From positions 3,043,501 to 3,107,500 of the forward strand of contig OZ038467.1 of assembly GCA_964036295.1 (NCBI GenBank): a DNA stretch of 64,000 bases, given 5' to 3'. The first letter of the stretch is position 1. Each line of letters starts with the position of its first letter. Of this stretch, positions 45,822-58,300 are shown piece after piece. The notes below the pieces were generated by a model. The model had not been told where the DNA came from and did not search any database. It was given only the letters and a program-made list of their open reading frames with translations. Source of the DNA: Plumapathes pennacea (taxonomy: Eukaryota > Cnidaria > Anthozoa > Antipatharia > Myriopathidae). A program made the position numbers and the translations under genes.

Positions 45822-47567
45822 ATTACAAAGAGCGTATAACGACGCTCATTTCAAATTGCTGCAAGCCTTACTACAAAATGCGGACGTTATTACAAAATGC
45901 CGCAACCTATATTACAAAATGCGTAAGTTATTACAAAATACGTAAGTTATTAAAAAATGCCGCAGCCCTTATCCCCCTGCAAATTAAATGCGTTAGTTAT
46001 TACAAAATGCTTGTCATTACAAAATACTGCAGCCCCATGGACAGAAATGACGGACATCGTGCGACCAAATTTCAATTTTTAGAAGCTTGTTCTCAGCCAG
46101 TGAAACCACACGAAAAACAATAAATATAAATATTATCCAATCAACGCACGCCTGTATTCGCAAAGTGCCAACGGCATTGATTTGCAAAATAGCTGGCAAG
46201 TTTGGTGTCTCGTGGGGACATTTTAAAGTGCACACAAGCCCAAAAATGATATCTTCACAATCGATTCTACATAAAGTAAATAGTTGACTATTAGATTATT
46301 TCCGTGTTTCAACATTGCGCCTATAAGTTATAGAGGTTTATATTTCAACTAGACTGGCGTTGCCAGTGAGCTCGCGGCGTGAGTTGCGTCGAGACCAGAA
46401 TATACTAAAATGGAAAGTAGAACTTCCAAGAGAGACTTCCAGTTTCTCACCAGAAAAACATTACACAGTATAGAGAACTTGGCTGTTGACACCTTGCTCA
46501 AATGAAACCTGATTAAACTATAAATTATCATTACAACACTCATACACTTGCTTCTTAAAGGTTGAGCGACCCTGCATTTTGAGAATGCGTGACATATCTT
46601 TTTATGCACAGTCGATTTTTTACAGTTTGACTTTGACTCTTATTTCTAACCAGAGGCCACGATTACTCCAGCCTTCGCTTCAATACTTTTGTGTTTTCTT
46701 TTATTAACTGAATACGTTTCTTCTATCAGGCTTTCGAGTATTCGTGTTCTGTAACAAACATAAAATTGAAAGCGAGGAATGTAACACGACACTTGTTTAC
46801 AATATTATTGCGGTTTTGTTCACAGTGTGTTCAGTCATTTGTGACTGCAAACTCAATGCTCAGGACTATTTCGGTGTATTTTTCATATCTGGTATACAAT
46901 GACCAGTGCGAAACAAAGGCTATACATGATCGAATGAAAGAAACATTTCAACAGGCAATGTACGATAAGCAGAAGAATGTTATGAGGCAACAGATGTCAT
47001 GTACAGAGTAAAGCATAAATCGCCATTGTTTTGCGGCTAAAGCTCATCGTAGCTTTGGTTTCCGTTTTCGGCCTGTTATCCTCCCAGAAGTATTTCGTGC
47101 CACCACAGAAAGTTTCGTCGGGCCTAAATATTTAGCGGCGACAGAGAAATTTGCAATCCCCCAGCGGTATCCATCAAACATTTGTTTACGGCTATTAAGA
47201 ACACAAGCCAAAATCGTTCCCTAAAATCCAGTTTATCCGTACATGTTCCACAGATCCCAATGGCGTTGAGTTTGGATGGGATGCAGTTAACTTTTACACA
47301 CAAGTAACGAGCAATATTCACTGGTCACATCTCTAACAAATTAGTAGCGAAGTCAATTACATACATACATACATACATATTTTTATTGATGCACCCCTCA
47401 AGGGGCTTTTCAGCAACAATTTGGCTTCGCCATACCCAGTGGAGTACAGGCACTGAGGATGGTCACTGCCAGAGATTTGTTTACGTCCTCAGTCGTTCGT
47501 TTACGTCCCCCCTGTAATCAAGTATAGAAGTATAGGGAGACGGGACCGCCATTTTATGTAGTCATCC

Positions 47568-47662
47568 GAGCCACGTGAAGATCTTACCATTTGCTGATAG
47601 AAACAAAGGCAGCATCTTCTCCTTTTTTTCTATCAGCAAATGGTAAGATCTTCACGTGGCTC
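47568..47662. repeat. Hairpin with 42-nt arms (unit 1)
   Basis: The arm gagccacgtgaagatcttac onward, ending ctgatagaaacaaagg, is repeated inversely after a loop of about 12 bases, with one mismatch. The sister copy at 53486-53580 is a perfect match between arms. It may be a miniature element or a hairpin RNA source. Confidence 0.8.
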
Positions 47663-50600
47663 CGTGTCTCTATTCATTGTACTAATGACGTCACAAGCGT
47701 ACTGGCCACGGGTCTGTCTTGTTTATAAAGTTTGGCAGCATTCATTAAGAGTGGGTGGTGAAGTTTCAATCAGTGACAAAAGTTCTTGGGACACTTTCAA
47801 TAAATGACATATTTCAAACACAAGTCATTGATTAAGTGTACTGAAAGGTGCAAAACACATATTCTCCCCCTTCCCCTCAAGTACAGTGTTGCGTGTGTTT
47901 GAAAAAACAGGTTCAGGACACTTCAACATTGAATGGGGGGAGGGGAAGGGTGGGTGTCTTTTAACTGAAATAGTAGATCACTGAAACTGTGTGAGTATCC
48001 CAAGACTTTTGTCACTGATTGTTGGTTCATGTGACTTTGCACTGCAAAGTCATTGTTGTTGAAAAAGAAATTAATATTCTGATATCTACTTTTCTACAGT
48101 ATTCTTCACTCAGAATTTAGAATATTCTACCTTCACATACAAAACAGACCCTTATGAAACACACTACATTTGCAGGTTGATGTGCACCCTGTGTTGCTAC
48201 TGTATTTTTGCCATACACTTACATGAACAGAAGAAATCATTAGCAACTACCTGTGTCTGAGTGTTGTGGCAATATTATGCTCCAAAGTTTTAGCTATTTC
48301 AAATTTGAAAAAAGAGATCAGCTATATTGCCCTAGCTTACTTGCCTCAAAACTTCCAAGTTTTAAAATTTGCAAAATTCACTCTTAGACAGAAAATACTG
48401 TCAGCAATCTGAAGATCATGTTAAAACTAGAATCTCTGTAAAGTTTCAGCTCTGCATTTAGTGCTGTGGATGAGTTAAATATTAAGTAAATGAGATTTTT
48501 TGGAATAACAGTCAATACATTTGGCTATAAATTTAACACTTGTGTCATTATATTTAAAACAAATTATTTTAGTACAAGTCAGCTGTCAGTAGCTTATGTC
48601 ATTGCATGCCTCTTCCCTACAAACTTCTGACTGTAGACAACATCCAACTTTGAACCAAAAAATATATCTATGTCTATATATATCATACAGAAAATTTAGA
48701 ATTTCAAAAACATGCATCAATAGTGAAACGTTCGTCACAGCTGAAAAAATGAATGAAACCTTTACCCCTCGCACTTTACATGTCCCTTTCTAAGAGAATA
48801 AATAGAAGTTAACAGTCATTCCCTAGATAAAAAATGCAGATCCTCCCAACCTCTTCAACAAGATAATCTATATGATGCAGTGAGAATTAAGAGTTTAATC
48901 AGCTTTCATCTAGGCAAGGTATCAATAATTGCCAAGTTCTGCATATTTCTGTATAATATATCTTTGCTGCGAAACAAAAAGTGACATAATCGAAGCTAAT
49001 GCGAGATAAAGAAAGGCAAATGTTTCAGCATTTGGCCAGTCATTTTCTCGCTCTCGCAAAATACACCGATAAAGAGACTTAAAAATGAAAGGTGATCCTT
49101 ACTGGGGTGAATCAGCGACACGTTGGCCGTACGAACCAGATCTGGTTTGTCTTTCAATCAAAACAATGTCATATCGTACATATCCCACACGTACTGTTTG
49201 AATGAGTTCGGCTTATTTCGCTCGGAAACTCTTCGTAAATTAGATTCCAGGTCCTCTCGGAAAAGGTGGTTTTGGCCGATGTGATCTAATGCTGACCGCG
49301 AAGAAACCACGACCGTGAGATCAATCTGCCATGTTTTCTGCCCGCCATGTTTTTTTATGTCAGTTCCTAGTCCTCCTCAGTCTAGTAAGGGTGCCTGACT
49401 GTTTTGGTAGGAACGGGGAGGGTTTTTGTGGAGTTTTTGCCGATTTGCAGGTCAAAAGGTAATTTTACAGACTATGACAGTTATTCGCTGCAGGAGATCT
49501 AGTGCAATGTTAACAAAACATATTTCTAGCTTTGGACAGCACTGTCCAGCTATTACAATCATAATCACAAATGCTGACATTTGTTGACACTGTTCTTGGT
49601 CGTTATTTGTACCGAGCAGTCAAATCTGGCAGTTTCCCAACGTTTCCATATTATTATTAATGGCAGTATTTCGAATCTAAAATTGATAAGCGCTGCTTGT
49701 GATGTACTAAAAATGCTCAATACATTCTTCTGGCCAACTTTCTCGCACAATTTAGCGGTTTATTGAAAAACTAAGGGAATAACCGCTGACATCGGAGTGC
49801 GGGCTAAAAATGTCCAACATTTCTCCTGATGGCCAATATCACAACATAATATAATGATGATATACAATCGATGTACAATAGATATTTGTTATGTAGATGC
49901 AGAGAATACTTCGGTTTTAAACATTCTTGAAAAACAAATAAAAGCATAGAATATCTGAAACATGTGCTTCAATATTTCTTATTTTTGTTTTTAACGGTGG
50001 CTGGGCGCTAAATACAGCTACATGGTAGTTTTACGCAGTATTATTTTATTTGATCGATCATGCTTGCACCAACCAAGACACCGGTTATGCGCAGACTTCT
50101 CTTGGAAACTATGAAACTTTCATAACTAAGTCTTCAAAATATTTTATAATGCTTTCGCCCCCAGTTAAACAATAGAATTGTTACTTGGAAATTAGAGGCA
50201 TTCAAACGTGTCCAAGCAATCGCAGAAAACTCCAGAAAGAGAACAGCTCGTAAGAGGAACCATTATTCAGCGGGATCAGCAATGTAAATTTAACGGGAAG
50301 TTTGAAACATTCACCCACGCTTCCACCGCTAGTCAACGTTTATCCTCCGCACAATAAGAATTTAAAACGCTTTTCACTTCAATAGTTTTTCATGTTAGTC
50401 AAGAGCTTTTTAAATACAAGAATGCTGCAATATCTAGAAGCCGTGTTCAGGCTTTGATTCTTTATATTTAACTGTAATTGCTTTTTGTTTTTAATACGAG
50501 CGACAGCTAGACCAAAACAACTGGCCTGCGCAACAATTACGGTGTAAGGCCTCGAATATGTCGGTGAGTTGAAAGCTTGTTTAATTCTGCGACGAATATG

Positions 50601-53485
50601 TCGGTTGCTGTCAAACTTCGAAGAAGCTGTTGTTTTTCTCTGGATGCTCAACCGCTGCTGTTTTGATTGATCCTTAGTCCGGAAAACGATAACGTTGAAC
50701 CTTGTGATTAATTACCTATATGCTGACTTTTTTTTTTCTCCACAAGAAAATGTGTATTAATATGCCGGTGAGTTGAAAGCTTGTTTAATTCTGCGACAAA
50801 TATGTCGGTTGCTGTCAAACTTCGAAGAAGCTGTTGTTTTTCTCTGGATGCTCAACCGCTGCTGTTTTGATTGATCCTTAGTCCGGAAAACGATAACGTT
50901 GAACCTTGTCATTAATTACCTATATGCTGACTATTTTTTCTCCACAAGAAAATGGCCGGCAAAATAACTTGAAAATCAAATATCTTGACACAGAGCTGCT
51001 CGACATTCACATTCGTACCGACAATTTGTTTGGATTAAAGCCACGTTTACGCCAGAGTGAAGATTCCGTAGTCGAAGTATTTGTTTCTGATTTCGTGAAA
51101 ACGTGTTTACACTGAGCTTTTTGACTGATCCGGTGTCAAAGCCGGGTGTAAACGAGGCAGCCTAGGATTCGCGCTCAAAGATGGCAGCACATGCTCGGAG
51201 CACACAACACTTGTTTGCCACACGACGAGAACGTCACAAAATTCGTGAAAAAATAAATACAGTAAACAAGATTGACAAAGTAGATAAGTAGATGAAAATT
51301 ATTGACTCTATGGGAATTTTACGTTGATTTTTAAAATTACATCAGGAAAGAAAAGAAGTATAAAGATGATGTGAACAAAAGCAAGATCTTACCGTCTGAC
51401 CCATTTTCTCTTGAGTTCTCTCTTCCGTATGAATTTCTCACTTTTCTGTTGGTTACTCTTCGACGAAGTAAAGACTTCAAATGATCGGCTAACTTGCACA
51501 GCGTGAGGTCTAGCATGCGATTAGTTAATGTGTCCTGACGCGCGTTCTGATTGGCTCCTCAATCTCTAAATAAAACAATTATTCTACGAGGGCGCGCCGA
51601 ATATGGAATGATAAATAATCAACGAGGCACCACGCCGAGATGGTTATTCATCATTCCATATTCGGCAAGCCCGAGCAGAAAAATTGTTTTATTAAAAACT
51701 GGATCACAAATTACTCTGCCGTACTGATTTATTATTACAAAGAGCGTATAACGACGCTCATTTCAAATTGCTGCAAGCCTTACTACAAAATGCGGACGTT
51801 ATTACAAAATGCCGCAACCTATATTACAAAATGCGTAAGTTATTACAAAATACGTAAGTTATTAAAAAATGCCGCAGCCCTTATCCCCCTTGCAAATTAA
51901 ATGCGTTAGTTATTACAAAATGCTTGTCATTACAAAATACTGCAGCCCCATGGACAGAAATGACGGACATCGTGCGACCAAATTTCAATTTTTAGAAGCT
52001 TGTTCTCAGCCAGTGAAACCACACGAAAAACAATAAATATAAATATTATCCAATCAACGCACGCCTGTATTCGCAAAGTGCCAACGGCATTGATTTGCAA
52101 AATAGCTGGCAAGTTTGGTGTCTCGTGGGGACATTTTAAAGTGCACACAAGCCCAAAAATGATATCTTCACAATCGATTCTACATAAAGTAAATAGTTGA
52201 CTATTAGATTATTTCCGTGTTTCAACATTGCGCCTATAAGTTATAGAGGTTTATATTTCAACTAGACTGGCGTTGCCAGTGAGCTCGCGGCGTGAGTTGC
52301 GTCGAGACCAGAATATACTAAAATGGAAAGTAGAACTTCCAAGAGAGACTTCCAGTTTCTCACCAGAAAAACATTACACAGTATAGAGAACTTGGCTGTT
52401 GACACCTTGCTCAAATGAAACCTGATTAAACTATAAATTATCATTACAACACTCATACACTTGCTTCTTAAAGGTTGAGCGACCCTGCATTTTGAGAATG
52501 CGTGACATATCTTTTTATGCACAATCGATTTTTTACAGTTTGACTTTGACTCTTATTTCTAACCAGAGGCCACGATTACTCCAGCCTTCGCTTCAATACT
52601 TTTGTGTTTTCTTTTATTAACTGAATACGTTTCTTCTATCAGGCTTTCGAGTATTCGTGTTCTGTAACAAATATAAAATTGAAAGCGAGGAATGTAACAC
52701 GACACTTGTTTACAATATTATTGCGGTTTTGTCCACAGTGTGTTCAGTCATTTGTGACTGCAAACTCAATGCTCAGGACTATTTCGGTGTATTTTTCATA
52801 TCTGGTATACAATGACCATTGCGAAACAAAGGCTATACATGATCGAATGAAAGAAACATTTCAACAGGCAATGTACGATAAGCAGAAGAACGTTATGAGG
52901 CAACAGATGTCATGTACAGAGTAAAGCATAAATCGCCATTGTTTTGCGGCTAAAGCTCATCGTAGCTTTGGTTTCCGTTTTCGGCCTGTTATCCTCCCAG
53001 AAGTATTTCGTGCCACCACAGAAAGTTTCGTCGGGCCTAAATATTTAGCGGCGACAGAGAAATTTGCAATCCCCCAGCGGAATCCATCAAACATTTGTTT
53101 ACGGCTATTAAGAACACAAGCCAAAATCGTTCCCTAAAATCCAGTTTATCCGTACATGTTCCACAGATCCCAATGGTGTTGAGTTTGGATGGGATGCAGT
53201 TAACTTTTACACACAAGTAACGAGCAATATTCACTGGTCACATCTCTAACAAATTAGTAGCGAAGTCAATTACATACATACATACATACATACATATTTT
53301 TATTGATGCACCCCTCAAGGGGCTTTTCAGCAACAATTTGGCTTCGCCATATTACTGTGGAGTACAGGCACTGAGGATGGTCACTGCCAGAGATTTGTTT
53401 ACGTCCTCAGTCGTTCTTTTACGTCCCCCCTGTAATCAAGTATAGAAGTATAGGGAGACGGGACCGCCATTTTATGTAGTCATCC

Positions 53486-53580
53486 GAGCCACGTGAAGAT
53501 CTTACCATTTGCTGATAGAAACAAAGGCAGCATCTTCTCCTTTGTTTCTATCAGCAAATGGTAAGATCTTCACGTGGCTC
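53486..53580. repeat. Hairpin with perfect 42-nt arms (unit 2)
   Basis: Unit 2 copy of the hairpin at 47568-47662. The base that mismatches in unit 1 (ccttttttt) pairs here (cctttgttt). Confidence 0.8.
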
Positions 53581-56474
53581 CGTGTCTCTATTCATTGTAC
53601 TAATGACGTCACAAGCGTACTGGCCACGGGTCTGTCTTGTTTATAAAGTTTGGCAGCATTCATTAAGAGTGGGTGGTGAAGTTTCAATCAGTGACAAAAG
53701 TTCTTGGGACACTTTCAATAAATGGCATATTTCAGACACAAGTCATTGATTAAGTGTACTGAAAGGTGCAAAACACATATTCTCCCCCTTCCCCTCAAGT
53801 ACAGTGTTGCGTGTGTTTGAAAAAACAGGTTCAGGACTCTTCAACATTGAATGTGGGGAGGGTGGGTGTCTTTTAACTGAAAAAGTAGATCACTGAAACT
53901 GTGTGAGTATCCCAAGACTTTTGTCACTGATTGTTGGTTCATGTGACTTTGCACTGCAAAGTCATTGTTGTTGAAAAAGATATTAATATTCTGATATCTA
54001 CTTTTCTACAGTATTCTTCACTCAGAATTTAGAATATTCGACCTTCACAAACAAAACAGACCCTTATGAAACACACTACATTTGCAGGTTGATGTGCACC
54101 CTGTGTTGCTACTGTATTTTTGCCATACACTTACATGAACAGAAGAAATCATTAGCAACTACCTGTGTCTGAGTGTTGTGGCAATATTATGCTCCAAAGT
54201 TTTAGCTATTTCAAATTTGAAAAAAGAGATCAGCTATATTGCCCTAGCTTACTTGCCTCAAAACTTCCAAGTTTTGAAATTTGCAAAATTCACTCTGAGA
54301 CAGAAAATACTGTCAGCAATCTGAAGATCATGTTAAAACTAGAATCTCTGAAGTTTCAGCTCTGCATTTAGTGCTGTGGATGAGTTAAATATTAAGTAAA
54401 TGAGATTTTTTGGAATAACAGTCAATACATTTGGCTATAAATTTAACACTTGTGTCATTATATTTAAAACAAATTATTTTAGTACAAGTCAGCTGTCAGT
54501 AGCTTATGTCATTGCATGCCTCTTCCCTACAAACTTCTGACTGTAGACAACATCCAACTTTGAACCAAAAAATATATCTATGTCTATATATATCATACAG
54601 AAAATTTAGAATTTCAAAAACATGCATCAATAGTGAAACGTTCGTCACAGCTGAAAAAATGAATGAAACCTTTACCCCTTGCACTTTACATGTCCCTTTC
54701 TAAGAGAATAAATAGAAGTTAACAGTCATTCCCTAGATCAAAAATGCAGATTCTCCCAACCTCTTCAACAAGATAATCTATATGATGCAGTGAGAATTAA
54801 GAGTTTAATCAGCTTTCATCTAGGCAAGGTATCAATAATTGCCAAGTTCTGCATATTTCTGTACGATATATCTTTGCTGCGAAACAAAAAGTGACATAAT
54901 CGAAGCTAATGCGAGATAAAGAAAGGCAAATGTTTCAGCATTCGGCCAGTCATTTTCTCGCTCTCGCAAAATACACCGATAAAGAGACTTAAAAATGAAA
55001 GGTGATCCTTACTGGGGTGAATCAGCGACACGTTGGCCGTACGAACCAGATCTGGTTTGTCTTTCGATCAAAACAATAGTCATATCGTACATATCCCACA
55101 CGTACTGTTTGAATGAGTTCGGCTTATTTCGCTCGGAAACTCTTCATAAATTAGAATCCAGGTCCTCTCGGAAAAGGTGGTTTTGGCCGATGTGATCTAA
55201 TGCTGACCGCAAAGAAACCACGACCGTGAGATCAATCTGCCATGTTTTTTTTATGTCAGTTCCTAGTCCTCCTCAGTCTTAAGTAAGGGTGCCTGACTGT
55301 TTTGGTAGGAACGGGGAGGGTTTTTGTGGAGTTTTTGCCAATTTGCAGGACAGTCATGTCCGAGGTCAAAGGTAATTTTACAGACTATGACAGCTATTCG
55401 CTGCAGGAGATCTAGTGCAATGTTAACAAAACATATTTCTAGCTTTGGACAGCACTGTCCAGCTATTACAATCAGAATCACAAATGCTGACATTTGTTGA
55501 CACTGTTCTTGGTCGTTATTTGTACCGAGCAGTCAAATCTGGCAGTTTGCCAACGTTTCCATATTATTATTAATGGCAGTATTTCGAATCTAAAACTGAT
55601 AAGCACTGCTTGTGATGCACTAAAAATGCTCAATACACTCTTCTGGCCAACTTTCTCGCACAATTTAGCTGTTTATTGAAAAACTAAGGGAGTAACCGCT
55701 GACATTGGCGTGCGGGCTAAAAATGTCCAACATTTCATTTCGATGGCCAATATCACAACATAATATAATGATGATATACAATCGATGTACAATAGATATT
55801 TGTTATGTAGATGCAGAAAATACTCCGGTTTTAAACATTCTTGAAAAACAAATAAAAGCATAGAATATCTGAAACATGTGCTTCAATATTTCTTATTTTT
55901 GTTTTTAACGGTGACTGGGCGCTAAATACAGTTACTCGCATGGTAGTTTTACGCAGTATTATTTTATTTGATCGATCATGCTTGCACCAGCCAAGACACC
56001 GGTCATGCGCAGACTTCTCTTGGAAACTATGAAACTTTCATAACTATGTCTTCAAAATATTTTATAATGCTTTCGCCCCCAGTTAAACAATAGAGTTGTT
56101 ACTTGGAAATTAGAGGCATTCAAACGTGTCCAAGCAATCGCAGAAAACTCCAGAAAGAGAACAGCTCGTAAGAGGAACCATTATTCAGCGGGATGAGCAA
56201 TGTAAATTTAACGGGAAGTTTGAAACATTCACCCACGCCTCCACCGCTAGTCAACGTTTATCCTCCGCACAATAAGAATTTAAAACACTTTTCACTTCAA
56301 TAGTTTTTCATGTTAGTCAAGAGCTTTTTAAATACAAGAATGCTGCAATATCTAGAAGCCGTGTTCAGGCTTTGATTCTTTATATTTAACTGTAATTGCT
56401 TTTTGTTTTTAATACGAGCGACAGCTAGACCAAAACAATTGGCCTGCGCAACAATTACGGTGTAAGGCCTCGAA

Positions 56475-57075
56475 TATGTCGGTAAGTTGAAAGCTTGTTT
56501 AATTCTGCGACGAATATGTCGGTTGCTGTCAAACTTCGAAGAAGCTGTTGTTTTTCTCTGGATGCTCAACCGCTGCTGTTTTGATTGATCCTTAGTCCGG
56601 AAAACGATAACGTTGAACCATGTGATTAATTACCTATATGCTGACTTTTTTTTCTCCACAAGAAAATGTGTATGAATATGTCGGTGAGTTGAAAGCTTGT
56701 TTAATTCTGCGACGAATATGTCGGTTGCTGTCAAACTTCGAAGAAGCTGTTGTTTTTCTCTGGATGCTCAACCGCTGGTGTTTTGATTGATCCTTAGTCC
56801 GGAAAACGATAACGTTGAACCTTGTCATTAATTACCTATATGCTGACTTTTTTTTTTCTCCACAAGAAAATGTGTATTAATATGCCGGTGAGTTGAAAGC
56901 TTGTTTAATTCTGCGACAAATATGTCGGTTGCTGTCAAACTTCGAAGAAGCTGTTGTTTTTCTCTGGATGCTCAACCGCTGCTGTTTTGATTGATCCTTA
57001 GTCCGGAAAACGATAACGTTGAACCTTGTCATTAATTACCTATATGCTGACTATTTTTTCTCCACAAGAAAATGG
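56475..57075. repeat. 202-204 bp sub-repeat, three copies in the third unit
   Basis: Successive starts at 56480, 56682 and 56886. The first two copies end in agaaaatgtgta(t/t)(g/t)aatatg; the last ends in agaaaatggccggc, as does the single copy in unit 1. Confidence 0.85.
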
Positions 57076-57690
57076 CCGGCAAAATAACTTGAAAATCAAA
57101 TATCTTGACACAGAGCTGCTCGACATTCACATTCGTACCGACAATTTGTTTGGATTAAAGCCACGTTTACGCCAGAGCGAAAATTCCGTAGTCGAGGTAT
57201 TTGTTTCTGATTTCGTAAAAACGTGTTTACACTGAGCTTTTTGACTGATCCGGTGTCAAAGCCGGGTGTAAACGAGGCAGCCTAGGACTCGCGCTCAAAG
57301 ATGGCAGCACATGCTCGGAGCACACAAAACTTGTTTGCCACACGACGAGAACGTCACAAAATTCGTGAAAAAATGAATACAGTAAACAAGATCGACAAAG
57401 TAGATAAGTAGATGAAAATTATTGACTCCATGGGAATTTTACGTTGATTTTTAAAATTACATCAGGAAAGAAAAGAAGTATAAAGATGATGTGAACAAAA
57501 GCAAGATCTTACCGTCTGACCCATTTTCTCTTGAGTTCTCTCTTCCGTATGAATTTCTCACTTTTCTGTTGGTTACTCTTCGACGAAGTAAAGACTCCAA
57601 ATGATCGGCTCACTTGCACAGCGTGAGGTCTAGCATGCGATTGGTTAATGTGTCCTGACGCGCGTTCTGATTGGCTCCTCAATCTCGGCA

Positions 57691-57814
57691 TAAAACAATT
57701 ATTCTAGTGGGGCTTGCCGAATATGGAATGATAAATAACCAACGAGGCACCGCGCCGAGATGGTTGTTTACAATTCCATATTCGGCAAGCCCCATTAGAA
57801 TAATTGTTTTATTA
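57691..57814. repeat. Near-perfect palindrome, third unit
   Basis: Arms taaaacaattattcta(g/a)tgg onward through gccgaatatggaat pair over about 40 bases with one mismatch. Confidence 0.8.
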
Positions 57815-57912
57815 AAACCTGGATCACAAATTACTGCCGTACTGGTTTTTTATTACAAAGAGCGTATACCGACGCTCATTACAAATTGCTGCAACCCTTA
57901 ATACAAAATGCG

Positions 57913-58300
57913 TCTGCCCCTAGCCAAAACAACTAAGTACCAGGGCAGTTTTAGATTCAATGGTGCGAGCGCTTACAATACTCTACCCCTTAATATAAGA
58001 CAAGTAAATACACTTAAGAAGTTCAAGATCCAGGCAAACCGTCACTTCAAATATTTACCATCTTAGCAATAAGTGCTCTAGTGTGCTTTTCATTTATCTA
58101 CTTTCATTCATTTATTTATGTCAAGTATGTCATTTGTTCTATCTGTCACTTAGTTGTCTGTTTGTTAACGTAGACAGGACTATGTTTAAACTAGCTACAT
58201 ATGCTAAATCAGATGTTCCTGTATAAATATTTAAAACAATATGTAAAATATAATAAATAAATAAATAAATAATAAAAATAAATAAATAAATAAATAAATG
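57913..58300 (+). mobile_element. 5'-truncated non-LTR retrotransposon (LINE) 3' end
   Basis: The insert begins after AAATGCG and ends in an (AAAT)n tail followed by AAATGCG, a 7-bp target duplication. Units 1 and 2 show the empty site (acaaaatgcggacg). The frame at 57914-58066 encodes the last 50 residues of a reverse-transcriptase ORF (FRFNGASAYNTLPLNIRQV, then TLKKFKIQANRHF and a stop), a C-terminal pattern seen in CR1/L2/RTE-like LINEs. The rest is 3' UTR. The element is dead on arrival. Confidence 0.85.

Larger units (their letters stand above)
44130..57900. repeat. Tandem segmental array, unit about 5.9 kb, two and a third units
   Basis: Landmarks recur at near-constant offset: 46349/52262, 47124/53037, 48586/54496, 49565/55478 and 50379/56297 (about 5910-5918 bases), with about 6120 between 50906 and 57026. 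Identity by eye is very high with few indels. Unit 1 begins near 44130, unit 2 near 50200 and the partial third near 56140, ending near 57900. No gene with a known domain is seen. Several short frames are kept in all copies (44286-44648, 50379-50651 and 56297-56569 on minus; 50906-51115 and 57026-57235 on plus). Confidence 0.9.

Noticed and set aside
49086..49200. Frame MKGDPYWGESATRWPYEPD kept in both full units
   Set aside because: Its ends differ by frameshift between copies, so the conservation reflects the recent duplication rather than coding.
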